A stretch of DNA of 64,000 bases from Demequina sp. B12 (GCF_028823635.1 NZ_JAPEHU010000004.1:186001-250000), one strand, 5' to 3'; positions 43,942-52,793 are shown, counted from the first letter of the stretch. Notes: generated by a model from the sequence alone, not told the origin. Numbers and translations are program-made.

Positions 43942-44325
43942 TCACAAGACATCGATGTGAGTTGCGAGCCAGCGGCCGTGGACGGTCTCTAACCGGATCG
44001 CCACGGCCCTGGAGCGTCCCGCAATGTTGACGATGACGGCGGCCTCCGCCGCGTCTTCTGAGACTCGTTCGACGCGGATGCGTTGCACGTGGGCGATCAC
44101 GGGTGTCCGCCCGGCACGTCGTGCGAGAGAGCGTTGCTTCTCTAGTCTCTGGCGCGTTTCCGGGGAGACCCACCGGTATATCGACTGAAGAGAGTCTCCG
44201 CCGACGACGGCTTCTGCCGTGACTTTCGCCAACGTGCAGGCCAAGGGCGAGGGGTTGCCGAGTTGCGTCTTGGGGCGAACCCACGGATGTGCGGCGCTGG
44301 TGGATACGAGGGGCTGCGCACTCAT
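43942..44325 (-). CDS. Rv3235 family protein (DUF6459)
   Basis: 127 residues from ATG 44323-44325, overlapping the LysM stop as ATGA and preceded by AAGGG. The conserved region runs from LACTLAKVTAEAVVGGDSLQSIYRWVSPE to a beta-strand C-terminus ending ATHIDVL. The family is actinobacterial and next to secA in many genomes; function unknown. It stops 10 bases from the convergent secA stop. Confidence 0.86.
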   Translation of the reverse strand: MSAQPLVSTSAAHPWVRPKTQLGNPSPLACTLAKVTAEAVVGGDSLQSIYRWVSPETRQRLEKQRSLARRAGRTPVIAHVQRIRVERVSEDAAEAAVIVNIAGRSRAVAIRLETVHGRWLATHIDVL

Positions 44326-45014
44326 GCTCGCCACCCTTCTGGGAGTTCCAAGGTGTCTCCGGGATGGATGAGCCCCGGATCATCGCCCACCGCCTCACGG
44401 TTGTGGTCATAGAGGTCTCGCCATGCGTCATTGATCTCGGCAGCGGATCCGTCTGTGACGCCATGGTCGGCGGCAATGGACCACAGGGAGTCTCCCGGTG
44501 CCACGGTGACCGTGGGGGTTGCCTCCGAGTCAGGTGCTTCGGATGCGGCGGCAATGGGGGTGACTGCCAGCGGTGCAGCGGAGTGGGAGCGCGGTTCTTC
44601 GTGAACGGTTTCTACGTGGACCCAACCCGCGTTGTCGGGAGCGGGGTCGGTTGCTGCGATGGCGGGCACGGCGGCGCCGGAGGCGACGGCAGCTCCCAGT
44701 GAGGCGCCGACTACCTTGCGCCACGTCGCAGGGGCGATGCGTGACACGAATGCCCAGCCGCTTCTACTTGACGACGTGAGGATGAACAGCGCGCCAGTCA
44801 GGGTGAGGTACAGCCCGATGAGAGTGCCTGCGGCGCCGCACGTGATGGCGACCAGGTCGTCGATGCGCCAAGGGCCATAGCCGCCTTGGAGGGGCGTGGA
44901 CTGAGCCAGCGATTGCGTGAGCCACGCGAGGCACCAGGTGAGCGCGCCGGTCGCGATGACCAGGACACTAGCGCGGGCGAAACCGAGGGCACGTCGAAAG
45001 TGGGAACTGTTCAT
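44322..45014 (-). CDS. LysM domain membrane protein
   Basis: 230 residues from ATG 45012-45014, preceded by GGAAG; an ATG six codons upstream lacks a ribosome site. Two membrane helices (about 10-35 and 50-80) precede an extracytoplasmic linker and a C-terminal LysM domain (VTVAPGDSLWSIAADHG ... LIHPGDTLELPEGW) expected to bind peptidoglycan. It is translationally coupled to the Rv3235-like gene. Its divergent promoter region holds a 10-base-period AT-rich repeat. Confidence 0.87.
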   Translation of the reverse strand: MNSSHFRRALGFARASVLVIATGALTWCLAWLTQSLAQSTPLQGGYGPWRIDDLVAITCGAAGTLIGLYLTLTGALFILTSSSRSGWAFVSRIAPATWRKVVGASLGAAVASGAAVPAIAATDPAPDNAGWVHVETVHEEPRSHSAAPLAVTPIAAASEAPDSEATPTVTVAPGDSLWSIAADHGVTDGSAAEINDAWRDLYDHNREAVGDDPGLIHPGDTLELPEGWRA

Positions 45015-45030
45015 GAGGTCTTCCAATGCC

Positions 45031-45060
45031 ATTTGATGTTGTTTGATAACATTAGATGTA
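45031..45060. repeat. Three 10-base AT-rich repeats in a divergent promoter region
   Basis: ATTTGATGTT, GTTTGATAAC and ATTAGATGTA follow each other exactly (45031-45040, 45041-45050, 45051-45060), each with TTTGAT or TTAGAT in the same place, one helical turn apart. The block stands out in GC-rich surroundings and lies just upstream of the LysM start, with a perfect DnaA-box sequence (TGTGGATAA) at 45100-45108. Confidence 0.6.
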
Positions 45061-45145
45061 CTTCACTCTTCTTCTCAGTGTCCATGGCAACCCGGAAAAT
45101 GTGGATAAGTCGGACAGTCATGAGGGGTGTCACTACCGTGACCTC

Positions 45146-45685
45146 ATGCGTTGGGAGTCGTTGTTCGCGGACCTCGAGAACCAAATGGTCGCCGCTGAGG
45201 AGGAAGACCGGAGGGCAGACGTCAGCGCCCGCACCAGGTCAGACAGGGCTTCCGTGGAACTCGTGGGCAGGTTGCTCGCCTCGGTGGGCCGCCCGCTCCA
45301 GGTCCTGACGTCTGATGGAAGGAGCGTGGAGGGCGTGCTCACGGAGGCGTGCGGTGCGTGGGCGCTACTCGTGGACGCGCAGCACCGCGAACACCTCATC
45401 CCGCTCGCCCAGATCGCCGGGCTAGTCGGGGCTGCCGCGTTCGTCGCGCCCGCAGGCGTGGTCGACCGGCGCCTCACACTGGCCAGCGCACTGCGAGCCA
45501 TTGCACGCGACCGCGCGCGCGTCGAGGTCGTGACGCAGGGCTACTGCTGGTGGGGCGTCATCAATGCGGTGGGAAGTGACCACTGCGACCTTGACCGCAG
45601 CCGGGATACCGGGGCCGCAAGTCGTGCCGGGGTGACAGTGCCCTTCCACACCCTGGTGAGGATCTCATCGACCCCCTGGGGTTAA
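45146..45685 (+). CDS. Conserved actinobacterial protein of unknown function (MRWESLFADLE family)
   Basis: 179 residues from ATG 45146 (MRWESLFADLENQMVAAEEEDRRADVS), a start pattern common to this actinobacterial family, often mislabelled as a Fis-like regulator. The frame is open 30 codons further upstream but crosses the AT-rich repeat region. The body is a beta-rich fold (LLASVGRPLQVLTSDGRSVEGVLTEACGAWALLV) with no catalytic motif. The stop overlaps the stop of the convergent HTH gene. Confidence 0.8.
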   Translation: MRWESLFADLENQMVAAEEEDRRADVSARTRSDRASVELVGRLLASVGRPLQVLTSDGRSVEGVLTEACGAWALLVDAQHREHLIPLAQIAGLVGAAAFVAPAGVVDRRLTLASALRAIARDRARVEVVTQGYCWWGVINAVGSDHCDLDRSRDTGAASRAGVTVPFHTLVRISSTPWG

Positions 45686-45888
45686 GCGTCTTCGCGTGTC
45701 TTCTCCCGCGTGACGGCGTACTGGCGGGCGATGTAGGACTCAAGCTCAGCTGCCTCGACGCGCCAAATGCCACGCCCCCCTACCTGAATGGCGGGGAGTT
45801 CTCCGCTGCGCACCAAGGAGTACGCCTGCTGTGCAGAGATGTTGAGGATGTCCTGCACATCTTCGAGTTTTAGGAAGCGCGGAGCCAT
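45682..45888 (-). CDS. Small helix-turn-helix DNA-binding protein (excisionase/BldC-like)
   Basis: 68 residues from ATG 45886-45888. A MerR/AlpA-type winged helix is visible: FLKLEDVQDILNISAQQAYSLVRSGELPAIQVGGRGIWRVE. Single-domain proteins of this type regulate nearby operons or development (BldC). It is divergent from the SAF/TadZ genes, which could be its targets. Its stop codon shares the tetramer TTAA with the convergent upstream gene. Confidence 0.85.
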   Translation of the reverse strand: MAPRFLKLEDVQDILNISAQQAYSLVRSGELPAIQVGGRGIWRVEAAELESYIARQYAVTREKTREDA

Positions 45889-46024
45889 GTCGCCATTGTG
45901 ACACGGGGGCAGTGGTGCCCACCGTTGTCCACAGGGCCTTGTCGGCCCTTCGCGCGCCGGGCATTCTGTCCAGGTGGTGACCCGAGGTCGTACGGCGACC
46001 ACACCCATATGAAGGGGGAAACTG

Positions 46025-46648
46025 ATGGGAAGTTCTGGGACAGTTGCGGGACGGGTACGACGGCCATCGTGGCGCGATCCGCGGCTGCTGGTCGGTATCG
46101 CATTGATCGCGTTGGCCGTGGCTGGAGTGTCGATGGCGTTGCGCTCGGCCGACGAGACCCTTCCGTATTACGTGGCGACCGAGGCGCTGCCACCAGGTGC
46201 GGTGGTGTCGGAGGAGAACACTCGCGTCGCCTACGTCCAGGTGGATCACGACATCTATTGGGAGGCGGGGCCGGAGGCGCCCTGGGGGTCCGTCGTGACC
46301 CGCACGGTCGGAGCCGGGGAACTGCTGCCCGTGGGCGCGCTTGCGGAGGACGCGAGCGTCCACGTCCGGTCCGTGGGGATTCGAGTGAGCACCGCGGTTG
46401 CAGAGGATATCGACCGCGGCACCGTGGTCGACGTGTGGCTGACAACGCCAGCGACTAATGAGCAGGAGACCTCGACCGTGTTGGTGGGGGAGCAGCTCGT
46501 CGTCGCGGACGTGGAACGCGACAGTGGCCTGGGAGCCTCGGGACACGTCACGGTTCATATCGTCGTGCCTGATGCCGATGTCGCGGCCTTCCTGCAGGCG
46601 ACCTCGGGCGACGGAGTCTTAACCGTCGTGGGCCTGGGGGACGTGTAG
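46025..46648 (+). CDS. SAF domain protein (CpaB/RcpC-like)
   Basis: 207 residues. An N-terminal basic segment and one membrane helix (RLLVGIALIALAVAGVSMAL) are followed by a SAF domain (YVATEALPPGAVVSEENTRVAYVQV). In Flp/Tad pilus loci CpaB-like proteins act at the cell envelope in pilus assembly; here there are no TadA, TadB, TadC or Flp genes nearby. GGGGGAAA precedes the ATG. Its stop shares one base with the next start. Confidence 0.85.
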   Translation: MGSSGTVAGRVRRPSWRDPRLLVGIALIALAVAGVSMALRSADETLPYYVATEALPPGAVVSEENTRVAYVQVDHDIYWEAGPEAPWGSVVTRTVGAGELLPVGALAEDASVHVRSVGIRVSTAVAEDIDRGTVVDVWLTTPATNEQETSTVLVGEQLVVADVERDSGLGASGHVTVHIVVPDADVAAFLQATSGDGVLTVVGLGDV

Positions 46649-47877
46649 TGGCTGTCCACGGCGTCATCGTCGCGCTCACCGGTGACCTCGAGGCACGGGC
46701 GTGCGCTGAACTGGATCAAGCACCTGAGCTCTCAGTCGTGAGCCGATGCGCGGATCTGGTGGAGGCTGAAGCCGCGGCCCAAAGCGGGCTGGGGTCGGTG
46801 GTCGTGGTGATGGAGCAGCCATCGCTGACGCGGTCGGTGGTGCAGGCGATGGCAGGCTGCGTGGTCGTGGCTGTCGCAGCAGACCGTGACGGGGCCGCTC
46901 GGTTGCAGGCCTTGGGAATCGCCCATGTGCTGACGACCACGGATCCCGGCCCGCTCGTCGAGGGCGTGCTGGCGGCCGTGTCACAACCGGCGGTGAGGTC
47001 GTCACCCCAGGTTGCGCGGCCGGCAGATGCGGGGCGTGGCCGAATGATGGCGGTGTGGGGGCCAACGGGAGCTCCCGGCCGCACCACGGTAGCGGTCAAT
47101 GTGGGCGCAGAGCTTGCTGCCCGCGGTCTCGAGACGCTCGTGATTGACGCGGATACCTATGGTGGCGCTGTGGCGCAGGCATGCGGGCTGCTTGACGAGG
47201 CGCCCGGGCTCGTGGCTGTCGCACGAGCGTGTGCGGCAGGTACCGCTGAACCAGCACTCATCGACATGCATGCCCACCGGGTGGGACCTGGGTTGCGTGT
47301 CCTTGCAGGTATCTCCCGGCCTCAACGGTGGCCCGAGGTGCCGGGGGTTGCGCTCGATGTGGTGTGGGAGTTGGCGCGCCGGTGCGCCGATGTCGTGGTG
47401 GTGGACGCGGGGTTTGGCCTCGATCAGGACGAAGAACTCACGTTTGATACGCGTGCCCCGCAACGCCACGGAGCGACCCTTTCGGCGCTGGCCGCAGCGG
47501 ACACTGTCGTGGCGGTGGGCTCTGCCGAGCCGGTGAGCGTGCAACGCCTCATCCAGGGCTTGGAAACCCTTCGCCAGGTAGTGCCGCATGATCCTGTCGT
47601 GGTGGTGAACCGAGTACGTCCCGAGGTCGCTGGACCTCAACCGGAACAGACTCTCGCGGATGCGCTGGTGCGTTATGCGGGTGTGAGTGAGGCGTTCATG
47701 CTTCCGTGGGATCCGCGATCCGCCGATGCCGCGACGTTGTCTGGGCAGACTCTCGCGGAGCGAGTCCCGCGTTCGCGGCTGCGCAAGGCGGTTGCGGGTG
47801 TGGCCGCTGCTCTTGACGAAGGTCTGCCTGCTCCGGCGCGGAATACGAGCATCGCCGCACCGCTCCTGACACACTGA
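46648..47877 (+). CDS. CpaE/TadZ-like atypical ParA ATPase
   Basis: 409 residues, GTG start sharing one base with the SAF stop. An N-terminal receiver-like domain lacks the canonical Asp, followed by a ParA/MinD-like fold. The nucleotide loop reads GPTGAPGRTTVAVNVG (about residues 138-153): the invariant P-loop Lys is Arg and the MinD signature Lys is absent. VVVDAGFGLD gives a Walker B-like strand. TadZ proteins mark the assembly site of Flp pili and are often catalytically atypical. It pairs with the SAF protein. Confidence 0.83.
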   Translation: MAVHGVIVALTGDLEARACAELDQAPELSVVSRCADLVEAEAAAQSGLGSVVVVMEQPSLTRSVVQAMAGCVVVAVAADRDGAARLQALGIAHVLTTTDPGPLVEGVLAAVSQPAVRSSPQVARPADAGRGRMMAVWGPTGAPGRTTVAVNVGAELAARGLETLVIDADTYGGAVAQACGLLDEAPGLVAVARACAAGTAEPALIDMHAHRVGPGLRVLAGISRPQRWPEVPGVALDVVWELARRCADVVVVDAGFGLDQDEELTFDTRAPQRHGATLSALAAADTVVAVGSAEPVSVQRLIQGLETLRQVVPHDPVVVVNRVRPEVAGPQPEQTLADALVRYAGVSEAFMLPWDPRSADAATLSGQTLAERVPRSRLRKAVAGVAAALDEGLPAPARNTSIAAPLLTH

Positions 47878-47881
47878 AACC

Positions 47882-48325
47882 ATGCGCGTGTATGTTCCGG
47901 CGACTCTTGCTGATCTTGACGCTAGTGTGACTGGCGGTCTTGAGGTGGAACGTGCTTTTGCGGTGACGCCACGGCTTCTCGACATTTCATCCTTGGAGGA
48001 TGAGGAGGAACTGGCGGAGCAGGTGCGCGATATCGCCGCTGCGGCGTCCATTGAGACCCGTGGGGCTGACCTGCGAGCGGTCCTTGTCGTTGACTTTTCG
48101 CGGGCCGACGTGCGCGAGGTCGCCGGTGACCACCCTGCGGCGGTGGCATTGAGCGGCAAGGTGGTGCCTAGTGACGTGGTGTGCGCTTTTGTCGATGAGG
48201 TGGAGGCAGCCGATGCTGTGGCGCGTGCCGCAAGGGGACACGAGTCGGCTTGGGATGACCTGGCTGAGCGCGATCTCTTGTGGTGGGACTCGTCGGAGTT
48301 CGCGCAGATTCCCCGGCCTGAGTAG
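47882..48325 (+). CDS. DUF6912 family protein
   Basis: 147 residues starting MRVYVPATLADLDASVTGG, typical of this actinobacterial family. It has an alpha/beta body with LRAVLVVDFSRADVRE and a C-terminal DLLWWDSSEF motif. No catalytic signature is recognised. It starts five bases after the TadZ stop and probably belongs to that operon. It is convergent with hisN. Confidence 0.84.
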   Translation: MRVYVPATLADLDASVTGGLEVERAFAVTPRLLDISSLEDEEELAEQVRDIAAAASIETRGADLRAVLVVDFSRADVREVAGDHPAAVALSGKVVPSDVVCAFVDEVEAADAVARAARGHESAWDDLAERDLLWWDSSEFAQIPRPE

Positions 48326-48375
48326 GGGACAGACGGGCTCTGAAGCCCTCTGGTCGGCTCTCGTGGCTGAGCGCG

Positions 48376-49167
48376 TCAGCGTGACGTGAGCGCTGAGATC
48401 ACCTTCGGATGCAGGATCCCGTTGGTGGCGACCGCGTCACCTCCGTGAGGGCCGGGGGCGCCGGCAATGGAGGTGAAGACACCGCCAGCTTCCTCCACGA
48501 TCGGCACGAGCGCTGCCATGTCGTGCAGTGCGAGTTCGGGCTCACAGGCGATGTCGACAGCCCCTTCAGCGACCATCATGTAGCTCCAGAAGTCACCGAA
48601 TGCGCGCGTGCGCCACAGCGACCTGGTGAGGTCCAAGAAGTGGGGGAGTAGCCCGCGCTCTTCCCAGCCGCTGAGCGAGGAGTATGACAGTGACGCTTCC
48701 GCGAGGTCGCCGGTTGGTGACACCTGAAGCCGCGTTGCCGACTCAGGTGCATGACCGCGCCAGGCGCCTTCACCGCGGGCAGCGAACCAGCGCCGGCCCA
48801 ATGCGGGAGCGGAAACCACCCCCACGACCGGGACACCGTCGTCGAGCAAAGAGATCAGCGTCGCCCATGCAGGGACCGACCGGATGTAGTTCTTGGTGCC
48901 GTCGATCGGGTCTACGACCCACTGGCGCCGGGAGTCCCCCACTGCGCCGAACTCTTCGCCGAGCACGGCGTCCTCGGGGCGTTCCTGCGCGAGGACGTCA
49001 CGTACTAGGCGCTCGGCCTCCCGATCGATCGCCGTCACGGGAGTGTCGTCCTCCTTCAACTCGACGGTCAGGTCTGCCGAGTCGAAGTTTGCCAAGGTCA
49101 GCTCGTCCGCGGCATCGGCGATACGAAGCGCGAGCGCGAGGTCGGACGAGTACGAGCCAGAAGTCAT
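48376..49167 (-). CDS. hisN: Histidinol-phosphatase / inositol monophosphatase family
   Basis: 263 residues. Metal-binding motifs of the IMPase fold: GEEFG, DPIDGTKNY and the C-terminal ELALHDMAALVPIVEEAGG. Actinobacterial HisN enzymes of this type dephosphorylate L-histidinol phosphate in histidine biosynthesis; inositol or other phosphates remain possible substrates. It starts nine bases after rsgA and closes the aroA-rsgA-hisN string. Confidence 0.88.
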   Translation of the reverse strand: MTSGSYSSDLALALRIADAADELTLANFDSADLTVELKEDDTPVTAIDREAERLVRDVLAQERPEDAVLGEEFGAVGDSRRQWVVDPIDGTKNYIRSVPAWATLISLLDDGVPVVGVVSAPALGRRWFAARGEGAWRGHAPESATRLQVSPTGDLAEASLSYSSLSGWEERGLLPHFLDLTRSLWRTRAFGDFWSYMMVAEGAVDIACEPELALHDMAALVPIVEEAGGVFTSIAGAPGPHGGDAVATNGILHPKVISALTSR

Positions 49168-49176
49168 AGGGCCAGG

Positions 49177-50196
49177 CTAGCGGCTGGAGTTGCTGTCCGA
49201 ACGCGAGGCGAGGAGCCGGCGAATCGAGTCCACCCGCGCGCGTTCGGACTCGCTCGTCGCCCACGCGTCGAGCTCGCATCCGGCCTCTGCGGACTCGTGG
49301 GTACATCCGCGAGGGCAGTGGTCCGCGGCGGCTTGTGCCACGTCGGGGAAGGCCGCGATGAAGTGGTCGGGATCAACGTGCGCGAGCCCAAAGGACCGTA
49401 CGCCGGGGGTGTCGATGATGCGCCCGCCATCGGGGAGGTCGAACGCCACCGCCGAGGTCGAGGTATGGCGGCCACGCCCGGTGACGTCGTTGACGTGTCC
49501 GGTGGCACGCCCTGCGTCGGGGACCAGGGCATTGACAAGCGTGGACTTGCCGACGCCTGAGTAGCCGACCAAGACGGACTCGCGGTCATCGAGCAGGTCT
49601 TTGAGCGTGTCGATGCCGGTGAACTCGGCATGGTCGTCCGTCACGCTCATGGTGGTGACCAACACCGTGACGCCGAGTGGCTCATAGGCGGCACGGAGTT
49701 CTTCGGCACTGCCGAGATCTCCTTTGGTGAGGATCAGGAGCGCGTCCATGCCGGCGTCGAAGGCCGCCACCAGGCAGCGGTCAATCATGCGGGGGTTGGG
49801 ATCGGGGTCCGCTAGTGCTGTCACGATCCCTAGTTGCTGAGCATTGGCGACGATGACCCGTTCGGTGGGGTCCGTGTCGTCGGCTGTGCGCCGGAGCTCG
49901 GTAGCGCGGGGCTCGCGGCGGACGATCCGAGCCAGCGTGCCGTCTGCGCCGGTGGTGTCGCCGACCAGGCCGACTCTGTCGCCGATGACTAGCCCGCGGC
50001 GACCTAGCTCGCGGGCCTTGACCGCAATCACCTCCGTGCCGTCGTTGAGGTGAGTTGTAAACCGGCCGCGGTCGACGCCCACCACCACCCCAGAGATGGC
50101 GTCTTCATGGAGGGGACGCCGTTTGGAGCGGGGACGCGAACCTTTGCCGGGACGCACTTTCGCGTCCGACTCGTCGTAGCGGCTCCAGTCGCTCAC
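49177..50196 (-). CDS. rsgA: Ribosome small-subunit-dependent GTPase A
   Basis: 339 residues from GTG 50194-50196, overlapping the aroA stop (GTGA). An OB fold is followed by a circularly permuted GTPase domain: G4 LTKGDL before G1 GYSGVGKSTLVNAL and G3 DTPGVRSFGL, and a C-terminal zinc knuckle (CPRGCTHESAEAGC). It acts in late 30S assembly. Order aroA-rsgA matches Rv3227-Rv3228. Confidence 0.95.
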   Translation of the reverse strand: MSDWSRYDESDAKVRPGKGSRPRSKRRPLHEDAISGVVVGVDRGRFTTHLNDGTEVIAVKARELGRRGLVIGDRVGLVGDTTGADGTLARIVRREPRATELRRTADDTDPTERVIVANAQQLGIVTALADPDPNPRMIDRCLVAAFDAGMDALLILTKGDLGSAEELRAAYEPLGVTVLVTTMSVTDDHAEFTGIDTLKDLLDDRESVLVGYSGVGKSTLVNALVPDAGRATGHVNDVTGRGRHTSTSAVAFDLPDGGRIIDTPGVRSFGLAHVDPDHFIAAFPDVAQAAADHCPRGCTHESAEAGCELDAWATSESERARVDSIRRLLASRSDSNSSR

Positions 50197-51509
50197 TGGT
50201 GCAGCATGTCCTTCCACATCTGAGGGAAGTCAGGCATGGTCTTCGCCGTGGTGCCCACATGCAGAATGTCGATGCCATCCACCGCAAGGCCGATCACTGC
50301 GGCAAAGGTCGCCATACGGTGATCGTGGTAGCTGTCCATGACGGCGGGCTTCAGGCCGGTGAGCGGGCGTCCGTCGAACGTGAGCGAGTCGTCGCCGGCG
50401 AGGCATCGTCCGCCTACGCGGTCCACCTCGGTGGAGATTGCTGCAAGTCGGTCCGTTTCGTGTCCACGCAGGTGGGCGATTCCGGTGAGCACCGATGGCG
50501 CATCTGCGAGTGCGCACAGTGCCGCGATCGTGGGTGTGATTTCGCCGGCGGGTGACAGGTCGGCGTCAATGCCGTCGATCTGACCCTCGGCAAGACCAGG
50601 CGCCGTGACGCTCAGCACATCTCCGTCGAGGGTGCAGGTGGCGCCCATCCGTTCCAGGATCTGGGGGAAGAGCGCACCCGGTTGCGTGGTGGTGGACGGC
50701 CAGCCAGGAATGCGGACGGTGCCGCCTGCGACCAGCGGTGCGGCGATGAACGGCCCGGCGTTGGACAGGTCGGGTTCTACGCGGACGTCGCCCAAGGAGA
50801 TCGTTCCGGGGTGGACTACCCAGGTGCAGGAGTCGGGCTGATCCACGCGCACGCCAGCGTTGCGTAGCGTCTCGCAGGTCATGTCGATGTGCGGCAGGCT
50901 TGGCAGGTTGTCGCCGACGTGGCGGACGGTGAGTCCGTGGGGCAGGCGGGGAGCGACCAGCAACAACGCCGTCACGAACTGAGAGCTGGCCGATGCGTCG
51001 ACGTCGACCTCGGCAGCGATTTGGGTGGGCGGGGTGATGGTGAACGGGAGCGTGCCGCGGCCGTCGTCCTCAACGGTGGCGCCCAGGGCCCGTAGCGCTT
51101 CTAGCAGCGGCCCCATGGGTCGGACCCGAGCCTCCTCGTCGCCGTCGAAGGTGACGGGAGCATCGGCCAAGAGAACCAGCGGCGGCACGAACCTCATGAC
51201 GGTCCCGGCAAGTCCGGTAAACACGTGTCCACCGCCGCGCAGGGGGGCAGGCGTGACAGTCCAGTGCGGCCCGGAGTCATCGACGGAGACCCCCAACTCG
51301 CGGAGCGCGGCGATCATGAGGTCGGAGTCTCGCGAACGGAGTCCGCCGCGGATCGTCACGGGAGCATCGGCAAGCGCAGCCAAGGGCAGGAATCTGTTCG
51401 TGAGCGACTTCGATCCCGGCACTTCGACAGTGGCGTCAAGGGGAGCGGACGCTACGGGCGCACGCCAGACTTCTCCAGGGCCGGTGCCCTGGGGCAGGGG
51501 TGCGGTCAT
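50193..51509 (-). CDS. aroA: 3-phosphoshikimate 1-carboxyvinyltransferase (EPSP synthase)
   Basis: 438 residues. N-terminal substrate motif VPGSKSLTNRFLPLAALA, GLAGTVMRF (the glyphosate-region block), a DASASSQFVTALLL loop and YHDHRMATFAAV near the C-terminus. It condenses PEP with shikimate-3-phosphate. The GTAMRF-type block reads GTVMRF; effect on inhibitor sensitivity is not predicted. ATG overlaps the DoxX gene stop. Confidence 0.96.
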   Translation of the reverse strand: MTAPLPQGTGPGEVWRAPVASAPLDATVEVPGSKSLTNRFLPLAALADAPVTIRGGLRSRDSDLMIAALRELGVSVDDSGPHWTVTPAPLRGGGHVFTGLAGTVMRFVPPLVLLADAPVTFDGDEEARVRPMGPLLEALRALGATVEDDGRGTLPFTITPPTQIAAEVDVDASASSQFVTALLLVAPRLPHGLTVRHVGDNLPSLPHIDMTCETLRNAGVRVDQPDSCTWVVHPGTISLGDVRVEPDLSNAGPFIAAPLVAGGTVRIPGWPSTTTQPGALFPQILERMGATCTLDGDVLSVTAPGLAEGQIDGIDADLSPAGEITPTIAALCALADAPSVLTGIAHLRGHETDRLAAISTEVDRVGGRCLAGDDSLTFDGRPLTGLKPAVMDSYHDHRMATFAAVIGLAVDGIDILHVGTTAKTMPDFPQMWKDMLHQ

Positions 51510-52048
51510 TTCTTGGAAGCGGAGACAACGGCGCCGCGGCGCGTCTTCTTGGCTTCGACGGTTGCCTTGCCCGAGGACTTGGCGCTCTTGGCGGCCGCCT
51601 TGTCCTTCTTGACCTGTGCCTTTTCTTTCTTGACCTTGGCACGTGCCTTGCGCTTGGGGTTGTGGCCGGCCGTCGCCGCCAGCAGAGTGCCACCCAGGAG
51701 GGACACGTTCCGAAGGAAGAACTCCATCTGTTCTTCCTTCTTTTCTTCGTCTGTCTCCAGCCAGAACGGACGTCCAGCGGCAACCGTCGCGGCAGTCAAG
51801 CCTGCGAGCACCAGTCCTGCGGTGCGTGGGGTGCGAGACAGCGCCAGGACGCTCGCGGCCACGATCGTGGCCGCGCCGTGAGCCTTCACGATGTCGGTGG
51901 TTTTCACCCCTTCAACGCCGGCTTCGGCGAGTGCGGGCTCGATCACGGGAGCAGCGCGCTCGGCACGCTTCTCGGGCTCCAGCACTGACTGGACACCCCC
52001 GTAGACGAACCATGTGGCGAGCAGAGGCCTGGCGATGACTCGGAGCAT
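51506..52048 (-). CDS. DoxX family membrane protein with Lys-rich tail
   Basis: 180 residues. Four hydrophobic helices in residues 1-125 with DoxX features ([29 protein letters not shown]) and a 55-residue Lys/Ala-rich C-terminus ([21 protein letters not shown]) that could contact nucleic acid or lipid headgroups. DoxX proteins take part in membrane redox complexes in some actinobacteria. It diverges from sigR by 81 bases. Confidence 0.85.
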   Translation of the reverse strand: MLRVIARPLLATWFVYGGVQSVLEPEKRAERAAPVIEPALAEAGVEGVKTTDIVKAHGAATIVAASVLALSRTPRTAGLVLAGLTAATVAAGRPFWLETDEEKKEEQMEFFLRNVSLLGGTLLAATAGHNPKRKARAKVKKEKAQVKKDKAAAKSAKSSGKATVEAKKTRRGAVVSASKK

Positions 52049-52093
52049 GGTCTTACGCTACCAACTCGCCGTTCCCCCGTCAGGTGTTGGGGA

Positions 52094-52120
52094 GGGAATG
52101 TCCCGCAAGGTAGGTGCGTT
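52094..52120 (+). promoter_or_regulatory. SigR-type autoregulatory promoter of sigR
   Basis: GGGAAT (52094-52099) and GTT (52118-52120) are separated by 18 bases, matching the sigma-R/sigma-H consensus GGGAAT-N18-GTT. The expected transcription start (about 52129-52131) coincides with an ATG at 52130 that is in frame with sigR. Confidence 0.85.
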
Positions 52121-52129
52121 GACCCTCGC

Positions 52130-52792
52130 ATGACGACACTCGCCACCGCGCCCGCTGCCACGCTGCAGGAGACTCGCCGTGGTGGAGTAGGCTCCCCTCG
52201 CATGAGCGAAACTGCGTTGGACTTTGAAGTCGAGGCGCTGTCCTACATGGATCAGTTGTATGGCGCCGCTCTTCGCATGACCCGTAACGGGGCCGATGCC
52301 GAGGACCTTGTTCAGGAAACCTACGCCAAGGCGTTTGCAGCCCAAGACAAGTTCACACCCGGCACCAACCTGAAGGCGTGGTTGTACCGGATTCAGACCA
52401 ACGCCTTCATCAACACCTATCGCAAGAAGCAGCGCGAACCCAAGAGGTCCGATGCCGAGCAGGTCGAAGATTGGCAGCTCGCCGCCGCCGCGGAGCACAC
52501 CAGTTCTGGACTGGCCTCCGCTGAGCAGGAGGCTCTCGACGGTCTGGGCGACGACGAGGTGAAGCAGGCCCTGAACGACCTGCCTGAAGATTTCAGAATG
52601 GCGGTGTACCTCTCTGACGTGGAGGGGTTCGCCTACAAGGAGATCGCAGAAATCATGGATACGCCTGTCGGCACCGTGATGTCTCGACTCCACCGGGGAA
52701 GGAAGCTTCTGCGGGAGAAGCTATCGGAGTATGCGGCAGAGCGTGGATTCCGCGATAAGCGCGCCGCCAGCAAGACAGTGAAGGAGGTGTGA
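52130..52792 (+). CDS. sigR: ECF sigma factor SigR/SigH (oxidative and thiol stress)
   Basis: 220 residues from ATG 52130, or 196 from an internal ATG at 52202. Region 2 ([43 protein letters not shown]) and region 4 ([42 protein letters not shown]) are very close to M. tuberculosis SigH. The 52130 start gives the length of SigH and matches a leaderless transcript from the SigR promoter; the 52202 start has only a weak, distant GGAG. Both isoforms may be made. The anti-sigma gene follows after one base. Confidence 0.94.
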   Translation: MTTLATAPAATLQETRRGGVGSPRMSETALDFEVEALSYMDQLYGAALRMTRNGADAEDLVQETYAKAFAAQDKFTPGTNLKAWLYRIQTNAFINTYRKKQREPKRSDAEQVEDWQLAAAAEHTSSGLASAEQEALDGLGDDEVKQALNDLPEDFRMAVYLSDVEGFAYKEIAEIMDTPVGTVMSRLHRGRKLLREKLSEYAAERGFRDKRAASKTVKEV

Positions 52793-52793
52793 C

